Assembly: GCA_031292015.1 (NCBI GenBank) | Contig: JARLHY010000021.1 | Coordinates: forward strand, 28,021-92,020 | Direction of reading: 5' to 3' | Origin: Negativicutes bacterium | Lineage (GTDB): Bacteria > Bacillota_C > Negativicutes > Sporomusales_B > JARLHX01 | Length of the DNA stretch: 64,000 nucleotides | Part shown: positions 26,787-35,618 of the stretch, piece after piece | Layout of the letters: every line of letters starts with the position of its first letter | Position numbering within the stretch: position 1 is the first letter of the stretch | Translations under genes and position numbers: made by a program | The notes under the pieces: model-generated | The model's input: the letters and a program-made list of their open reading frames with translations, nothing else | The model's database searches: none | Told to the model about the DNA's origin: nothing

Positions 26787-28067
26787 TCAGGGCTTTTGAT
26801 AACCCCACAGCGTGAGCGCACACTTCAGCTCTTCGTGTTGCCCGGCGGCTTCCTCGACAGACAGGCCCCCATGGGCGGCGTCGATAGCTTGCCGCATCGC
26901 TTTGGCTCCGGCCGCCGCCCCTTGCGGGTGGCCCTGAACGGCACCGCCGGATGCCAGGATAATGTCGCTGCCCAGATCGGCCACAAACCGGTCCACCATA
27001 CCGGGATGAACGCCGCCGCCGACAGCAGGGAAAGCGGGTTTCAGGTCATAAAGAGGCAGTGTCAGGTGGTGGGCGGTGCTTATGTATTTTTGGTGCCTGA
27101 GAGGATAGTTGCCGTAAGGAGTGTTGATGATCACCATATCGGCGCCGGCCAGCCGCGGGAATTTTCCGACAATCAGATGCGAACTGATCCCCGTGGACCC
27201 TGATTCATAGAAGACGCCGGCTCCGGCATAATGGCCCAGCACCGGTACCGCGACGGTTTTGGCGATATAGCTCAGAACATCGAAGCCAACTGCGGCGTAG
27301 TTGACCATCACGGCGTCCGCCCCCAGTTCCACCGCAGTTTTGGCGTTGGCGGCGATATTCGCGATCTGGTCGGTGACATTCACAACATACAGTGTCTTAT
27401 GTCCGGTTTCCTCGTAGGCCTGCCGGGCAGCCTTCTTGTAGGCCTTGACCCGGTTGGCGACACTGCTGAACTCCGGATTGCCCAAAAGCTCGTCATCCTT
27501 GATCAGATCCACGCCACCCAAAGCCGTTTCGTAGAAGATCCGCCCCCCCACCTCCGGCGTGATCCCGGTGCAGGGCTTGATCATATTGAGCAGCAGCGGA
27601 CGGCTTGGTATGTTCAGCAGCTTTCTGATCCCGGCAATGCCGAATTTCGGACCTGCAAATCCGGCCACGAAGGATCTGGGCAGCTGCAAATCCACCAGCT
27701 TGGTGCTGATGGAAGTCGAGGCATCGTTGCCTGTCAGGGTGGTCATCATCATCGGGAACTGGGCGCCGAAATTCACGGTCGGAAAAGCCAGCTGAATCAG
27801 ATAGCGTTTTTTTTCGTTTCTGGCTTCATAATCCAGGTCTTCCGCCGGAATGTCGTAAATGTTGATCAGCTTGCCCATATGCTTGCGGCGCATTTCATCG
27901 TCGATGCCGGGCACCGGCGTCCAGGTCCCCAGGGTCTGACCGACCGCAAAGGCGCTGGCCTTTTTCAGAATGCTCTCATTGCTGTCAAGTTCGAGAGAGT
28001 AAGTGGCAATCACATAATCTTCATCTTTGATATTTTCCATCAAGCAGAACAAATCCTGATTTGCCAT
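26787..28067 (-). CDS. RuBisCO-like protein, probable 3-oxo-isoapionate-4-phosphate decarboxylase type
   Basis: A 426-residue form IV RuBisCO large-subunit homologue. The active-site residues of true RuBisCO are largely kept: K164 in KPCTG, K190-D191-D192-E193 (the carbamylated lysine and metal ligands), H279 in GHYAGAG, H297, K302 in VGKF and S373-G-G. Known RuBisCO-like sugar-acid enzymes either decarboxylate 3-oxo-isoapionate 4-phosphate to L-erythrulose 1-phosphate or act as a transcarboxylase/hydrolase. The adjacent TIM-like and RpiB-like isomerases are the two steps needed after the decarboxylase, which favours that role. Autotrophic CO2 fixation is unlikely because no phosphoribulokinase is seen. 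Confidence 0.88.
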   Translation of the reverse strand: MANQDLFCLMENIKDEDYVIATYSLELDSNESILKKASAFAVGQTLGTWTPVPGIDDEMRRKHMGKLINIYDIPAEDLDYEARNEKKRYLIQLAFPTVNFGAQFPMMMTTLTGNDASTSISTKLVDLQLPRSFVAGFAGPKFGIAGIRKLLNIPSRPLLLNMIKPCTGITPEVGGRIFYETALGGVDLIKDDELLGNPEFSSVANRVKAYKKAARQAYEETGHKTLYVVNVTDQIANIAANAKTAVELGADAVMVNYAAVGFDVLSYIAKTVAVPVLGHYAGAGVFYESGSTGISSHLIVGKFPRLAGADMVIINTPYGNYPLRHQKYISTAHHLTLPLYDLKPAFPAVGGGVHPGMVDRFVADLGSDIILASGGAVQGHPQGAAAGAKAMRQAIDAAHGGLSVEEAAGQHEELKCALTLWGYQKP

Positions 28068-28113
28068 ATCTTCGGTTTCCCTCCGGCTTTCTCCCGTGAC
28101 TCACCCAAGCTGG

Positions 28114-28557
28114 TCAGCCGAGATTTTCTATTGCCATCACCTTGGCTATTTTCTCGGCGGAAGGACCGCCGCTGAAAGCGCTGCCGAGCCAGGTCTGAAC
28201 GATTCGCCTGGCATTTTCCGGGCCGGTGGTCTTGGCCCCCACGGTGATGATATGGGCATCATTGCTCTTGGCGGCTCTTTCGGCCGTATATTCGTCGTAA
28301 CACTGGGCGGCGCGGATGCCTTTGACCTTGTTGGCCGCCATCGCCATGCCGATGCCGGTGCCACACAACAAAATGCCCCGTTCTGCCTTGGCCTGGAGGA
28401 TACTGTTGGCAACGACGGTGGCTACCTCGGGATAATCCACCGGATCGGCCGAATAGCAGCCGCAGTCGCTGACTTCGTGGCCGAGGGAGGCAATGAATTT
28501 CTTCAACTCCTCCTTCAGATCATAGGCGATGTGATCGCACCCTATCACTACTTTCAT
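28114..28557 (-). CDS. rpiB: RpiB-family sugar-phosphate isomerase (probable D-erythrulose-4-phosphate isomerase)
   Basis: A 147-residue RpiB/LacA fold protein with GCDHIAYDLK at the N terminus (D8, H9) and the catalytic cysteine C65 in LLCGTGIGMAMAANK. Housekeeping RpiB converts ribose 5-phosphate, but clustered relatives (EryI/DerI) convert D-erythrulose 4-phosphate to D-erythrose 4-phosphate. Its place next to a TIM-like isomerase supports the latter. GAGGGGGAAG precedes the ATG, and the TIM-like gene ends 20 bp upstream. Confidence 0.88.
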   Translation of the reverse strand: MKVVIGCDHIAYDLKEELKKFIASLGHEVSDCGCYSADPVDYPEVATVVANSILQAKAERGILLCGTGIGMAMAANKVKGIRAAQCYDEYTAERAAKSNDAHIITVGAKTTGPENARRIVQTWLGSAFSGGPSAEKIAKVMAIENLG

Positions 28558-28577
28558 AGCTTTCTTCCCCCTCTATA

Positions 28578-29354
28578 TTATTGTTGGCCCCCAACGGCCT
28601 GCTCGACTTTTTTGATGATGGCGGCAAATCCCACAGCATCGAGCCCCGCCCTGCCGATGAACAGACCGTTCACGTCAGGCTGCACGGCAATCTCCACCGC
28701 GTTATTGTTGTCGACGCTGCCGCCGTAAATGATGAAGGTTCTCGCGGCAATGCCGGCCCCGCAGCGTTCCTCCAGAACCCCGCGGATGATGCCGTGCACC
28801 TTCTGGACATGAGAAGCTGGGGCGGCATCGGCTTTGCCGATCGCCCAGCGCGGCTCGTAGGCGAAAATAATGTCAGCGACCTCGGCCGGCCCCACGCCAC
28901 TGAGTAGTTCAGCCACCTGTGTTCGGAGGAAGCCGCGGACACCTTCGTCGTCCAGCAGTTCTTCCTCACCCAGACACAAGATCGGCTTCAGGCCGTGCTT
29001 AAGGGCGGTACGGATCTTCCGGTTGGCGGTATCGTTGGTTTCGGCGAAATAAGCCCGCCGTTCCTGATGATTGATCTCGACATAGGTACAGCCGACTTCT
29101 TTGAGCATCGGCGCCGCTATTTCCCCGGTAAACGCCCCCGCTTCCTCCCAGTGCATATTCTGGGCGCCGAAACGGATGAGACCGTCCTGTCCCAGCAGCC
29201 GGCCGACAGCGTAAAGAGCGGTAAACGGCGGCAGCACATAAATCGGAAAAGCGTCGAAACCATCGAGGTTTTTCCGCAGACTCTCAAGAAGATTCAGGCT
29301 TTGAGCCACCGTATTGTTCATTTTCCAGCCAGACCCGATAATAAACTGCTTCAT
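28578..29354 (-). CDS. Triosephosphate-isomerase-family protein (probable L-erythrulose-1-phosphate isomerase)
   Basis: A 258-residue TIM barrel with all catalytic residues: K11 in GSGWKMN, H96 in INHQERR and E167 in YEPRWAIG. It departs from glycolytic TIM, which has IGHSERR and AIGTGK where this has INHQERR and AIGKAD. Those changes recall EryH/LerI, which turn L-erythrulose 1-phosphate into D-erythrulose 4-phosphate. Together with the RpiB-like protein it would feed a tetrose phosphate into central metabolism. Glycolytic TIM activity cannot be fully excluded. Confidence 0.87.
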   Translation of the reverse strand: MKQFIIGSGWKMNNTVAQSLNLLESLRKNLDGFDAFPIYVLPPFTALYAVGRLLGQDGLIRFGAQNMHWEEAGAFTGEIAAPMLKEVGCTYVEINHQERRAYFAETNDTANRKIRTALKHGLKPILCLGEEELLDDEGVRGFLRTQVAELLSGVGPAEVADIIFAYEPRWAIGKADAAPASHVQKVHGIIRGVLEERCGAGIAARTFIIYGGSVDNNNAVEIAVQPDVNGLFIGRAGLDAVGFAAIIKKVEQAVGGQQ

Positions 29355-29387
29355 CCCCGCTGCATCTCCTTCTTAAAGCGCCTGCCC

Positions 29388-29999
29388 TCAGGGCAGCAGG
29401 CCGATCTTTTGGCCGACAGCCTGCAGCCAGGCAATCTGGGCGGTTTCCTCGACAAGTTCGGCACTATACTCCGCCTCAACCGCGCTTTTTCCCACCGCCA
29501 CAATGCCGTGCCCCTGAAGAACAAAGGCTGTCAAAGCCGGCTGAGCCGCGAAAGCCGCGTGAACAAGGTCGATATTTTCCGGTTTGACTTCGGTCGTCGT
29601 CACCAGCACCACCGGGATAGGGTTTTTCAGTTTCATCTGGGTATGCTTGGTTACAAGCGGTATGTCGCGGCCACTGAAAGACCAGGCTATCGCATACGGC
29701 GAGTGGGTATGGACGATCGCCCCGATGTCAGGATACCTTTGGTACAAAGACGCGTGCAGGACGAACTCGCGGGTCGGCTTGAGGTCGCCTTCGATCACCT
29801 TGCCGGTGAAATCGGTGACCACGATACTGTCCAGAGCCGATTCTTCAAAAGAGACACCGCTGGCCTTGACCGCCATCCAGTCCTTGCCGGGAACGCGGAC
29901 GCTGATGTTGCCGCCGTTGCCTGTCTGAATTCCCGACAGGCGCGCCCGCTTGGCGGCCAGGATAAAGTCTTCTTTGCTTTTTCTGATCAAGTCTTCCAA
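29388..29999 (-). CDS. Class II aldolase/decarboxylase (L-fuculose-phosphate aldolase/OtnC family)
   Basis: A zinc-dependent class II aldolase of about 203 residues: GNISVRV, a Glu in KPTREFVLH, zinc histidines in HTHSPYA and a third His in LQGHGIV. Members either cleave ketose 1-phosphates or, as OtnC, decarboxylate 3-oxo-tetronate 4-phosphate. TTG 29999 is the best start because AAGAAGGGG lies 6 bases upstream; a TTG at 30023 has no ribosome site. It is the first gene of the operon, 61 bp after the GntR operator. Confidence 0.87.
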   Translation of the reverse strand: MEDLIRKSKEDFILAAKRARLSGIQTGNGGNISVRVPGKDWMAVKASGVSFEESALDSIVVTDFTGKVIEGDLKPTREFVLHASLYQRYPDIGAIVHTHSPYAIAWSFSGRDIPLVTKHTQMKLKNPIPVVLVTTTEVKPENIDLVHAAFAAQPALTAFVLQGHGIVAVGKSAVEAEYSAELVEETAQIAWLQAVGQKIGLLP

Positions 30000-30060
30000 A
30001 TAAGACCCCTTCTTTCGTCGCAAATACTATAGCAATAAGGAAAGACCAATGTTTCGCGGT

Positions 30061-30077
30061 GGTTAGGTGGTTATACC
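30061..30077. promoter_or_regulatory. GntR operator before the sugar operon
   Basis: GGTTAGGTGGTTATACC, an exact 17-bp repeat of the site at 30919-30935. It contains the imperfect dyad GGT-N6-ACC. It lies between the gntR stop and the start of the aldolase gene, where control of the catabolic operon is expected. Confidence 0.75.
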
Positions 30078-30157
30078 TTTTTGCTTTCTTCTGCCTCCGC
30101 CTTATGTACCTGCCGGGAGAATTCCACCGGCTTTTTGCGGAAACCGATTGTTGGCGC

Positions 30158-30883
30158 TTATTTTGCTTTTGCGATCTTTATTTTCTTTTTAAGACCTTTG
30201 AGGATCAATTCCTCGATTTTATTGATATGATCCAGCATGACCTTGCCGGCCTTGTCCGGATCCTTCTCTTCAATCGCTTCTCTGATCTGCCGGTGATACC
30301 TGGCGACTTCATCAATCGGCTGGGGTTCTTTTTGGCTCAGGATCTGATGAATATGCAGCGTCCCGTGGATCGAATTGATGAACTGAACGAATAAGCTGTT
30401 GTGGGAGGCCTCGGCAATCGCCAGATGATAGTTCAGGTCGGCGGTATAGAAAGAACTGCCCTGTCCTTCGCGCAGCTTGAACAACTCTTCCTTGGCAACC
30501 AGCTCCGCTGTCCTGAGTTTCTCCAGATCCTGCTGCGATGCCTTTTCTGCAGCCATTCGGGCTGACTCCACTTCAAGCAGCCGGCGTAGTTGGAGGATTT
30601 CAATCACCGGATTTTCCTGCAAATACAGGTAGGAACTCAATTCGTTGGTCAGCGGTGTGGAAGTGACCTCTTTAACAAATGTACCGATGCCATGTTTGGT
30701 CTCAATAATCCCCATCCGGCCCAGCGAACGCAGCGCCTCCCGCAGCGGGACGCGGCTCACCCCATAGAGTTTGGCCATTTCCCGTTCGTTTGGAAGCTGA
30801 TCGCCGACCTTCAGACGCCCGTCAACGATCGCGGCGGTGATCTCTTCGACGATCTGATCACACATATTGGTTTTTTTTATCAT
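30158..30883 (-). CDS. GntR/FadR-family transcriptional regulator
   Basis: A 241-residue regulator. The N-terminal winged helix is clear (GDQLPNEREMAKLYGVSRVPLREALRSL) with the wing KHGIGTFV. The C-terminal FCD domain is all-helical and has the metal-type residues of the family (DLNYHLAIAEASHN, HRQIREAIEEKD). It precedes the sugar/RuBisCO-like operon in the same direction and the same 17-bp site flanks both genes, so it is probably an autoregulated repressor that responds to a pathway acid or sugar phosphate. Confidence 0.92.
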   Translation of the reverse strand: MIKKTNMCDQIVEEITAAIVDGRLKVGDQLPNEREMAKLYGVSRVPLREALRSLGRMGIIETKHGIGTFVKEVTSTPLTNELSSYLYLQENPVIEILQLRRLLEVESARMAAEKASQQDLEKLRTAELVAKEELFKLREGQGSSFYTADLNYHLAIAEASHNSLFVQFINSIHGTLHIHQILSQKEPQPIDEVARYHRQIREAIEEKDPDKAGKVMLDHINKIEELILKGLKKKIKIAKAK

Positions 30884-30918
30884 AACTGCATCTACCTGCC
30901 TATGCGTAATACGGAAGA

Positions 30919-30935
30919 GGTTAGGTGGTTATACC
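30919..30935. promoter_or_regulatory. GntR operator before its own gene
   Basis: GGTTAGGTGGTTATACC, 36 bp upstream of the gntR start and identical to 30061-30077. It suggests autoregulation. Confidence 0.75.
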
Positions 30936-31175
30936 ACTTCAACGCCAAGATCAGTATACCTGAATCGGTTCCTGAAGCGCAAGCATTTTTTCCACGAAAA
31001 ACTATATTATTCCAAATTTTCCGCCAGCCATACACCGTCACGCCGGCTGCCGCATCGTCCTGGAGGATTTTATTACACCGAAACGCCAAATATGCTTCGT
31101 CATGCCTTGATAGAAAGCCTGGTTTCGTTTTTTTATTTAAATTAACTTGTATCCTTTTCTGCGACGACCCCGTTC

Positions 31176-31223
31176 GGACCCCAAAAGGCGCTCTGCGGCA
31201 ACGCGAAGCGCCTTTTGGGGTCC
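31176..31223. repeat. Perfect 17-bp inverted repeat, possible terminator
   Basis: GGACCCCAAAAGGCGCT (31176-31192) is the exact reverse complement of 31207-31223, with a 14-base loop. It begins 14 bp after the stop of the flavoenzyme gene at 31237. No T-run follows on either strand, so it may stabilise the 3' end of the mRNA rather than act as a standard terminator. Confidence 0.55.
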
Positions 31224-31236
31224 TGTGATGTGCGTC

Positions 31237-33174
31237 TCAGCCCTCGGTGAACTGGAATACGGCGCGCCAGGCGTCTTCGTTGCAGGCGGCGAAGCTCCGG
31301 GCGGACTTGCAGTCGCCGATCCGGACGGCCGGGATGCCGAGGTCCTCGTACTGGGCGGCGTTGGTGTCGTCCGCCTTCAGGCCCATGGCAATGACGACAG
31401 ACTCCGCCTTGAGGGTCTTCGCCGCACCGTCAGGTCCGGTGCAGACAAGGCCGTCAGGGAGGATCTCCTTGACCTTGTGGGAGCAGTGGGTCTTGATGCC
31501 GTCCTTCTCGATTCGTTCAATCATAGTCATGCGGGCGCTGAAGTCCATGTTCTGGTTCAGACCGTCGAGCATCTCGACAATGGTGACATCGCAGCCCTTG
31601 TTCTCAGCGAGGGTGAGGGCCACCTCGCTACCCACAAGACCGCCGCCAATGACGATCGCGCTCTTGCCGATGCAGTCCTGGTCAAACAGTGCCTTGTCGG
31701 CGTAGACAGCGTGCTCTTTGCCGCCGATGGGCGGCACCAGGTAGGTGGAGCCGACCGCAATGAGGATCAGGTCGGGCTTGAGGGCCTTGACTTCTTCGGG
31801 GGAGGTGCTGGCGTTGAGAATGATGCTGGTGTTGCCCTTCTTGACCTGCCGCACGACCCAGTCGTAATACTCGCCGGTCTTCGTCTTGAACGGGGGGACG
31901 ACGGCCTCATTGAAGTGCCCGCCCAGCTGGGCGGCCTTCTCCAGGAGGATGACCTCGTGACCCATCAGATCGGCGACCCGCGCGGCCTCCAGGCCGGCGC
32001 AGCCGCCGCCGACAATCACGATGCGTTTGGGGTCGTGGGTCTTGCGGATGCGGTACTTCCGCTCCCGACCGACGGAAGGGTTCAATTCACAACGCATGGG
32101 GAACACGCGAAAAAAGCCGGACTGGCAGCCCTCGTTAGCGCGACAACACGGGCGAATGTCGTCGAAGCGGCCCTCAGCAACCTTGTTGGCGAACTCGGGC
32201 TCGGTGATCTGTTGGCGACCAATGGCGACCAGGTCGGCGTAGCCGCACTCCAGAGCGTCCTCGGCCAGCTTGAAGTCGAGGGAGCCGACAGCGATGACGG
32301 GGATCTTGACGGCCTTCTTCATTTGCGCGGCGAGGGGGAGGAGTTTGCCCGCAGGCTGATACACCGGCTGGCAGATACCCTGTCCCTTCGTCTCATAGAT
32401 ACCGGCAGTGCAGTGGACGAAGTCCAGCATGCTCTCCAGCGCCTGGACAAACTTGCAGGCCTCGTCGGGCTCCAGACCCTCATCACCCATGAACTCGTTT
32501 ACGCTGATGCGGAAGCCGACGATGAAGTCCTTGCCGACCTTCGCCCGTACCTTCTCGATGGTCTCCCTGGGCATACGGAGCCGGTTCTCGAAAGAGCCGC
32601 CATAATCGTCGGTGCGTTTGTTGATGCCGGGGGACATGAACGAAGCCAGCAGGTAGCCATGGGCGCCGTGGATCTCAACGCCGTCGAAGCCGGCCCGCTT
32701 CGCCCGGTCGGCAGCTAGGGCGAAGTCGTTTTCGATCCGCAGGATCTCTTCCTTCGTGATCTCGCGAGGCATGCGTTTAATGACGCCGCTGGGGATGGGG
32801 CTGGGCGCGATGCACTCCAGTCCCGTCGCCACGGCGGAAGCCTGCCGTCCGCCATGGCTGAGCTGAATCACGGCAAGGCACCCGTGGTCCTTGATAGCCT
32901 CGGCGAGCATGGCCTTCCGGGGCATCAGATGGTCGATATAAAGGCCGGAGGAAGCGCTGGAGGAGCGGGATTCGAGGTTATCGACGTAAGTGTTCTCGAC
33001 AATGATCATGCCACAGCCGCCCTTTGCGCGAGCCTCGTAGTAGTCGATCTGCTCCGGCGTCGCGTCACCCGCGATCGTGTTCATGCGGGTCTCCATAGGG
33101 GGGAGGACGATCCTGTTCCGCATGGTCTTAGAGCCGATCTTAAACGGCGTATTGATGATATACTTCTCACTCAT
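31237..33174 (-). CDS. NADH:flavin oxidoreductase/enoate reductase (BaiCD/2,4-dienoyl-CoA reductase family)
   Basis: A 645-residue flavoenzyme: an FMN TIM barrel (1-335) with HGAHGYLLASFMSP, a Fe-S segment, then a FAD/NAD(P) domain with GGGCAGLEAA (about 390) and GGGLVGSEVA. Relatives reduce C=C bonds of enoates, dienoyl-CoA or bile acids. The usual Fe-S pattern C-x2-C-x3-C-x11-C is altered here: C343, C350 and C362 fit, but the second position is A346, with an extra C344. Codon use is strikingly different from the neighbours, nearly all GAG, AAG, ATC and GTC, and GC is higher, which suggests transfer from another genome. Substrate unknown. Confidence 0.9.
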   Translation of the reverse strand: MSEKYIINTPFKIGSKTMRNRIVLPPMETRMNTIAGDATPEQIDYYEARAKGGCGMIIVENTYVDNLESRSSSASSGLYIDHLMPRKAMLAEAIKDHGCLAVIQLSHGGRQASAVATGLECIAPSPIPSGVIKRMPREITKEEILRIENDFALAADRAKRAGFDGVEIHGAHGYLLASFMSPGINKRTDDYGGSFENRLRMPRETIEKVRAKVGKDFIVGFRISVNEFMGDEGLEPDEACKFVQALESMLDFVHCTAGIYETKGQGICQPVYQPAGKLLPLAAQMKKAVKIPVIAVGSLDFKLAEDALECGYADLVAIGRQQITEPEFANKVAEGRFDDIRPCCRANEGCQSGFFRVFPMRCELNPSVGRERKYRIRKTHDPKRIVIVGGGCAGLEAARVADLMGHEVILLEKAAQLGGHFNEAVVPPFKTKTGEYYDWVVRQVKKGNTSIILNASTSPEEVKALKPDLILIAVGSTYLVPPIGGKEHAVYADKALFDQDCIGKSAIVIGGGLVGSEVALTLAENKGCDVTIVEMLDGLNQNMDFSARMTMIERIEKDGIKTHCSHKVKEILPDGLVCTGPDGAAKTLKAESVVIAMGLKADDTNAAQYEDLGIPAVRIGDCKSARSFAACNEDAWRAVFQFTEG

Positions 33175-33322
33175 TTTTGTATGAAATACCTCCGTTCGAT
33201 ATAAATGAGTACAACTGAAATTCCACGCGAATAGTTATTCGCAGCCCTATCGTTACATTTTACGACGTATTTTGCCGTTCACAGTAATATTTCACTACTG
33301 CACCCACCTCGTTTCCCGTAAA

Positions 33323-33403
33323 TTAATCCGATTGGCGTAATATAGCGACTGTTGCAACCATTAAACTCGCGCTTCGCTGCATGACAACCGTGCCGATGGC
33401 CAT
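33323..33403 (-). CDS. Possible 26-residue peptide after the chemoreceptor gene
   Basis: A short open frame (MAIGTVVMQRSASLMVATVA...) starts at ATG 33403 with AAGGAG 9 bases upstream and lies 34 bp after the chemoreceptor stop. Nothing else supports it. It could be a small peptide or chance. Confidence 0.25.
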   Translation of the reverse strand: MAIGTVVMQRSASLMVATVAILRQSD

Positions 33404-33436
33404 AATCTTTCTCTCCTTATGGTTGTGACCGGCCGG

Positions 33437-35416
33437 CTAAATCTTAAACTGCCGCACCGCACTCTGCAATGTTTCCGCCAGTTTGGCCAACTCCTGACTC
33501 GAGGATGCAATTTCTTCAATGGATGCTGACTGCTCCTCGGTGGAAGCCGAAATGTTCTCAGCCTGACCGGCAATATCCCGGCTGGCTGTGTCGATTTCCT
33601 GCATCGCTGTCAAAACCTGCGCGCTTTGTGCCGCCAGTTTGGCCAATCCTTCCGACGTTCCTTGGGCGATTCCGGCTACTTCTTTGACCTGGCTCACGAT
33701 ATTCCGGAAAGCCGCGCCGGCTTTATCAACAACCTCGGTGCCTTTTTTCACCTCTACGGTACCGTTCGTCATCGCTAAAACCGCCGTGTCGGTTTTAGCC
33801 CGGATCTCCTGAATCAGCAAAGCGATTTGCTTGGCGGCTTCCTGCGAATCTTCGGCCAGTTTACGGACTTCTTCCGCCACCACGGCGAACCCCCGTCCCT
33901 GCTCGCCGGCCCGGGCGGCTTCAATCGCTGCATTCAGCGCCAATAAATTGGTCTGCCCGGCGATGTTCGCTATTGTTTCAACAATCTTGCCTATTTCCTT
34001 GGAACGCTCGCCCAGCTCAGTCACAACCTTGGCCGAGTCATCCACCGTAACCTGAATCTGATTCATCTGGCTGATTGCCGTTTCTACCGAGTCATTGCCG
34101 TCTTCTGCCGCGGTTACCGCCATCCGGGTCATATCGACCGCATGGGTGGTGTTGGCCGCCTCTTGCTGCGCCCCGGCGACAATTCTCTCCACCACACCCA
34201 TCGCTTTGGTAACCGCTGCTGCCTGCCGTTCGGTTCCCTGAGCCGTTTGCGCCACGGCTCCCGCCACCTGGTTTGTGGCTTGGGCCGACTGCTCGGAACT
34301 GGCTGTCATTTCTTCAGCGGCGGCGGCAACCTGTTCGGTGGCTCCAAGAATCCGGTTAATCAACCGCCGCAGGTTATCGGTCATCTGTTCAAAACTATGG
34401 CCCAGACGCCCAATCTCATCGTTGCCGGTGACCCCCAGTTGAGTCAGAGTGATATCCCCTGCTGCGATCCGGTTCGCTACCGCCTCGATTTCGCGGATGG
34501 GCCTGGCCAGGCGACGGGCATACCAGGTAATAATTATCGAAGTAAGAATTAACACGATAATGATTGTCGTCACCGAAACCGTGGTCAGGGCCGAAACCTC
34601 GCCTGTCACTTCGGTTACAGGTACGGAAACCGCCAGCGACCAGCTGGTGCCGGACACCGGGGCATAGGCGTAATACTTGCTGACTCCCTGTGTTGATGCC
34701 AGGAGCGCTATACCCTTTTCCTTTTTGGTCATACTCTCGGCAAGCTTCTTCTGATCCGGCTCGGTCTTTTCATCTTTCAGGGGATTGCTTTTCATGGCCA
34801 TTTCTTTGTCAGGATGAATGATTCTGAGGCCGTCGCCTTGCGCGACAAAAGCATAGCCGGTCTGCCCTACCTTGACATCCAGGACCTTTTTGACGACTTC
34901 ATCCAGGTAGATGGCACCGAATATCACTCCGGTCACCTTGCCGTCAACCTTGACAGGGGCGGACACCGCAACGAAAAGCTGCCCGGTAGATCTCGACACC
35001 ATCGGGTCGGATACATAAACCTCGCCTTTTAATGAGCGTTGTATGTATTCGCGTTGACTCAGGTCGTCGAATTTCAGGCCAAGGGAATTGTAAGTCAAGC
35101 CGCTGGGAAAAGTGTAACCGATAGCTTCAAACTCTTTGTTGGCCTTATGGACATTGATCAAGAGCGGCAGCAGAGCCTCGACGTCGCCCTTCTTGACCGC
35201 CGGCGCCTCGGCAATCGTCTGGATCATTGCTTTGCGGGCCTCCAGCCAATCTCCGACATCTCTGCTTGAACTTACTGCGATATACTGAATATCCTCGGTA
35301 ACGCTATTGGTGATGATGGTCCGAGCTTTCCAGTAGTTAAGTCCGCCTAGCGCGCTTAGCGCAATGAAAAAGACAACAAGGACAGAAACAGTAAGTTTTG
35401 CCTGAATGCTTTTCAC
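33437..35416 (-). CDS. Methyl-accepting chemotaxis protein with dCache sensor domain
   Basis: A 659-residue chemoreceptor: TM1 (about 8-30), an extracellular dCache-type domain (35-270) with [16 protein letters not shown] and [24 protein letters not shown]2 (about 285-305), HAMP, and a cytoplasmic signalling domain with the tip [33 protein letters not shown]. dCache domains of this kind often bind carboxylic or amino acids. The start is GTG 35416 with GGAGGGTGAG upstream. A near-perfect sigma-54 promoter lies 29 bp before it, placing it with the surrounding catabolic genes. Confidence 0.94.
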   Translation of the reverse strand: MKSIQAKLTVSVLVVFFIALSALGGLNYWKARTIITNSVTEDIQYIAVSSSRDVGDWLEARKAMIQTIAEAPAVKKGDVEALLPLLINVHKANKEFEAIGYTFPSGLTYNSLGLKFDDLSQREYIQRSLKGEVYVSDPMVSRSTGQLFVAVSAPVKVDGKVTGVIFGAIYLDEVVKKVLDVKVGQTGYAFVAQGDGLRIIHPDKEMAMKSNPLKDEKTEPDQKKLAESMTKKEKGIALLASTQGVSKYYAYAPVSGTSWSLAVSVPVTEVTGEVSALTTVSVTTIIIVLILTSIIITWYARRLARPIREIEAVANRIAAGDITLTQLGVTGNDEIGRLGHSFEQMTDNLRRLINRILGATEQVAAAAEEMTASSEQSAQATNQVAGAVAQTAQGTERQAAAVTKAMGVVERIVAGAQQEAANTTHAVDMTRMAVTAAEDGNDSVETAISQMNQIQVTVDDSAKVVTELGERSKEIGKIVETIANIAGQTNLLALNAAIEAARAGEQGRGFAVVAEEVRKLAEDSQEAAKQIALLIQEIRAKTDTAVLAMTNGTVEVKKGTEVVDKAGAAFRNIVSQVKEVAGIAQGTSEGLAKLAAQSAQVLTAMQEIDTASRDIAGQAENISASTEEQSASIEEIASSSQELAKLAETLQSAVRQFKI

Positions 35417-35444
35417 AATCTCACCCTCCAGTGTCCTCTATTTA

Positions 35445-35461
35445 TGCAAAATCCGTGCCAA
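35445..35461 (-). promoter_or_regulatory. Sigma-54 promoter of the chemoreceptor gene
   Basis: On the minus strand TTGGCACGGATTTTGCA, matching the -24/-12 consensus TGGCACG-N4-TTGCA at every conserved base with GG-N10-GC spacing. The expected transcript start is about 18 bases before the GTG at 35416. Confidence 0.82.
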
Positions 35462-35618
35462 GTGACGCAGCAAAAAGATCTTCCTGATCGACTTCGTTTC
35501 TTTATGGCTTTTCTTTTTAACGGCCGCTGAAGTTCATCGAACAAAGCAATAGGCACAAGGTTTGCAGAAAATTTTGAGCCCGAGAGTAGAAGCCGTTTTT
35601 GCCTTGTTTACCCTTGTC

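Larger units (their letters stand above)
30884..31236. other. Intergenic region upstream of gntR
   Basis: This 353-bp gap holds the gntR ribosome site and operator at its left end and a large inverted repeat at 31176-31223 at its right end. No gene or RNA was recognised between them. Confidence 0.5.

Noticed and set aside
28578..29354. Calling this gene the glycolytic triosephosphate isomerase
   Set aside because: The motif INHQERR and lack of AIGTGK differ from glycolytic enzymes, and the operon context points to erythrulose-phosphate isomerisation.
31147..32718. A 523-codon open frame on the plus strand
   Set aside because: It is antisense to the flavoenzyme gene at 31237-33174 and stays open only because of that gene's GC-rich codon use. 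It has no ribosome site and no family likeness.
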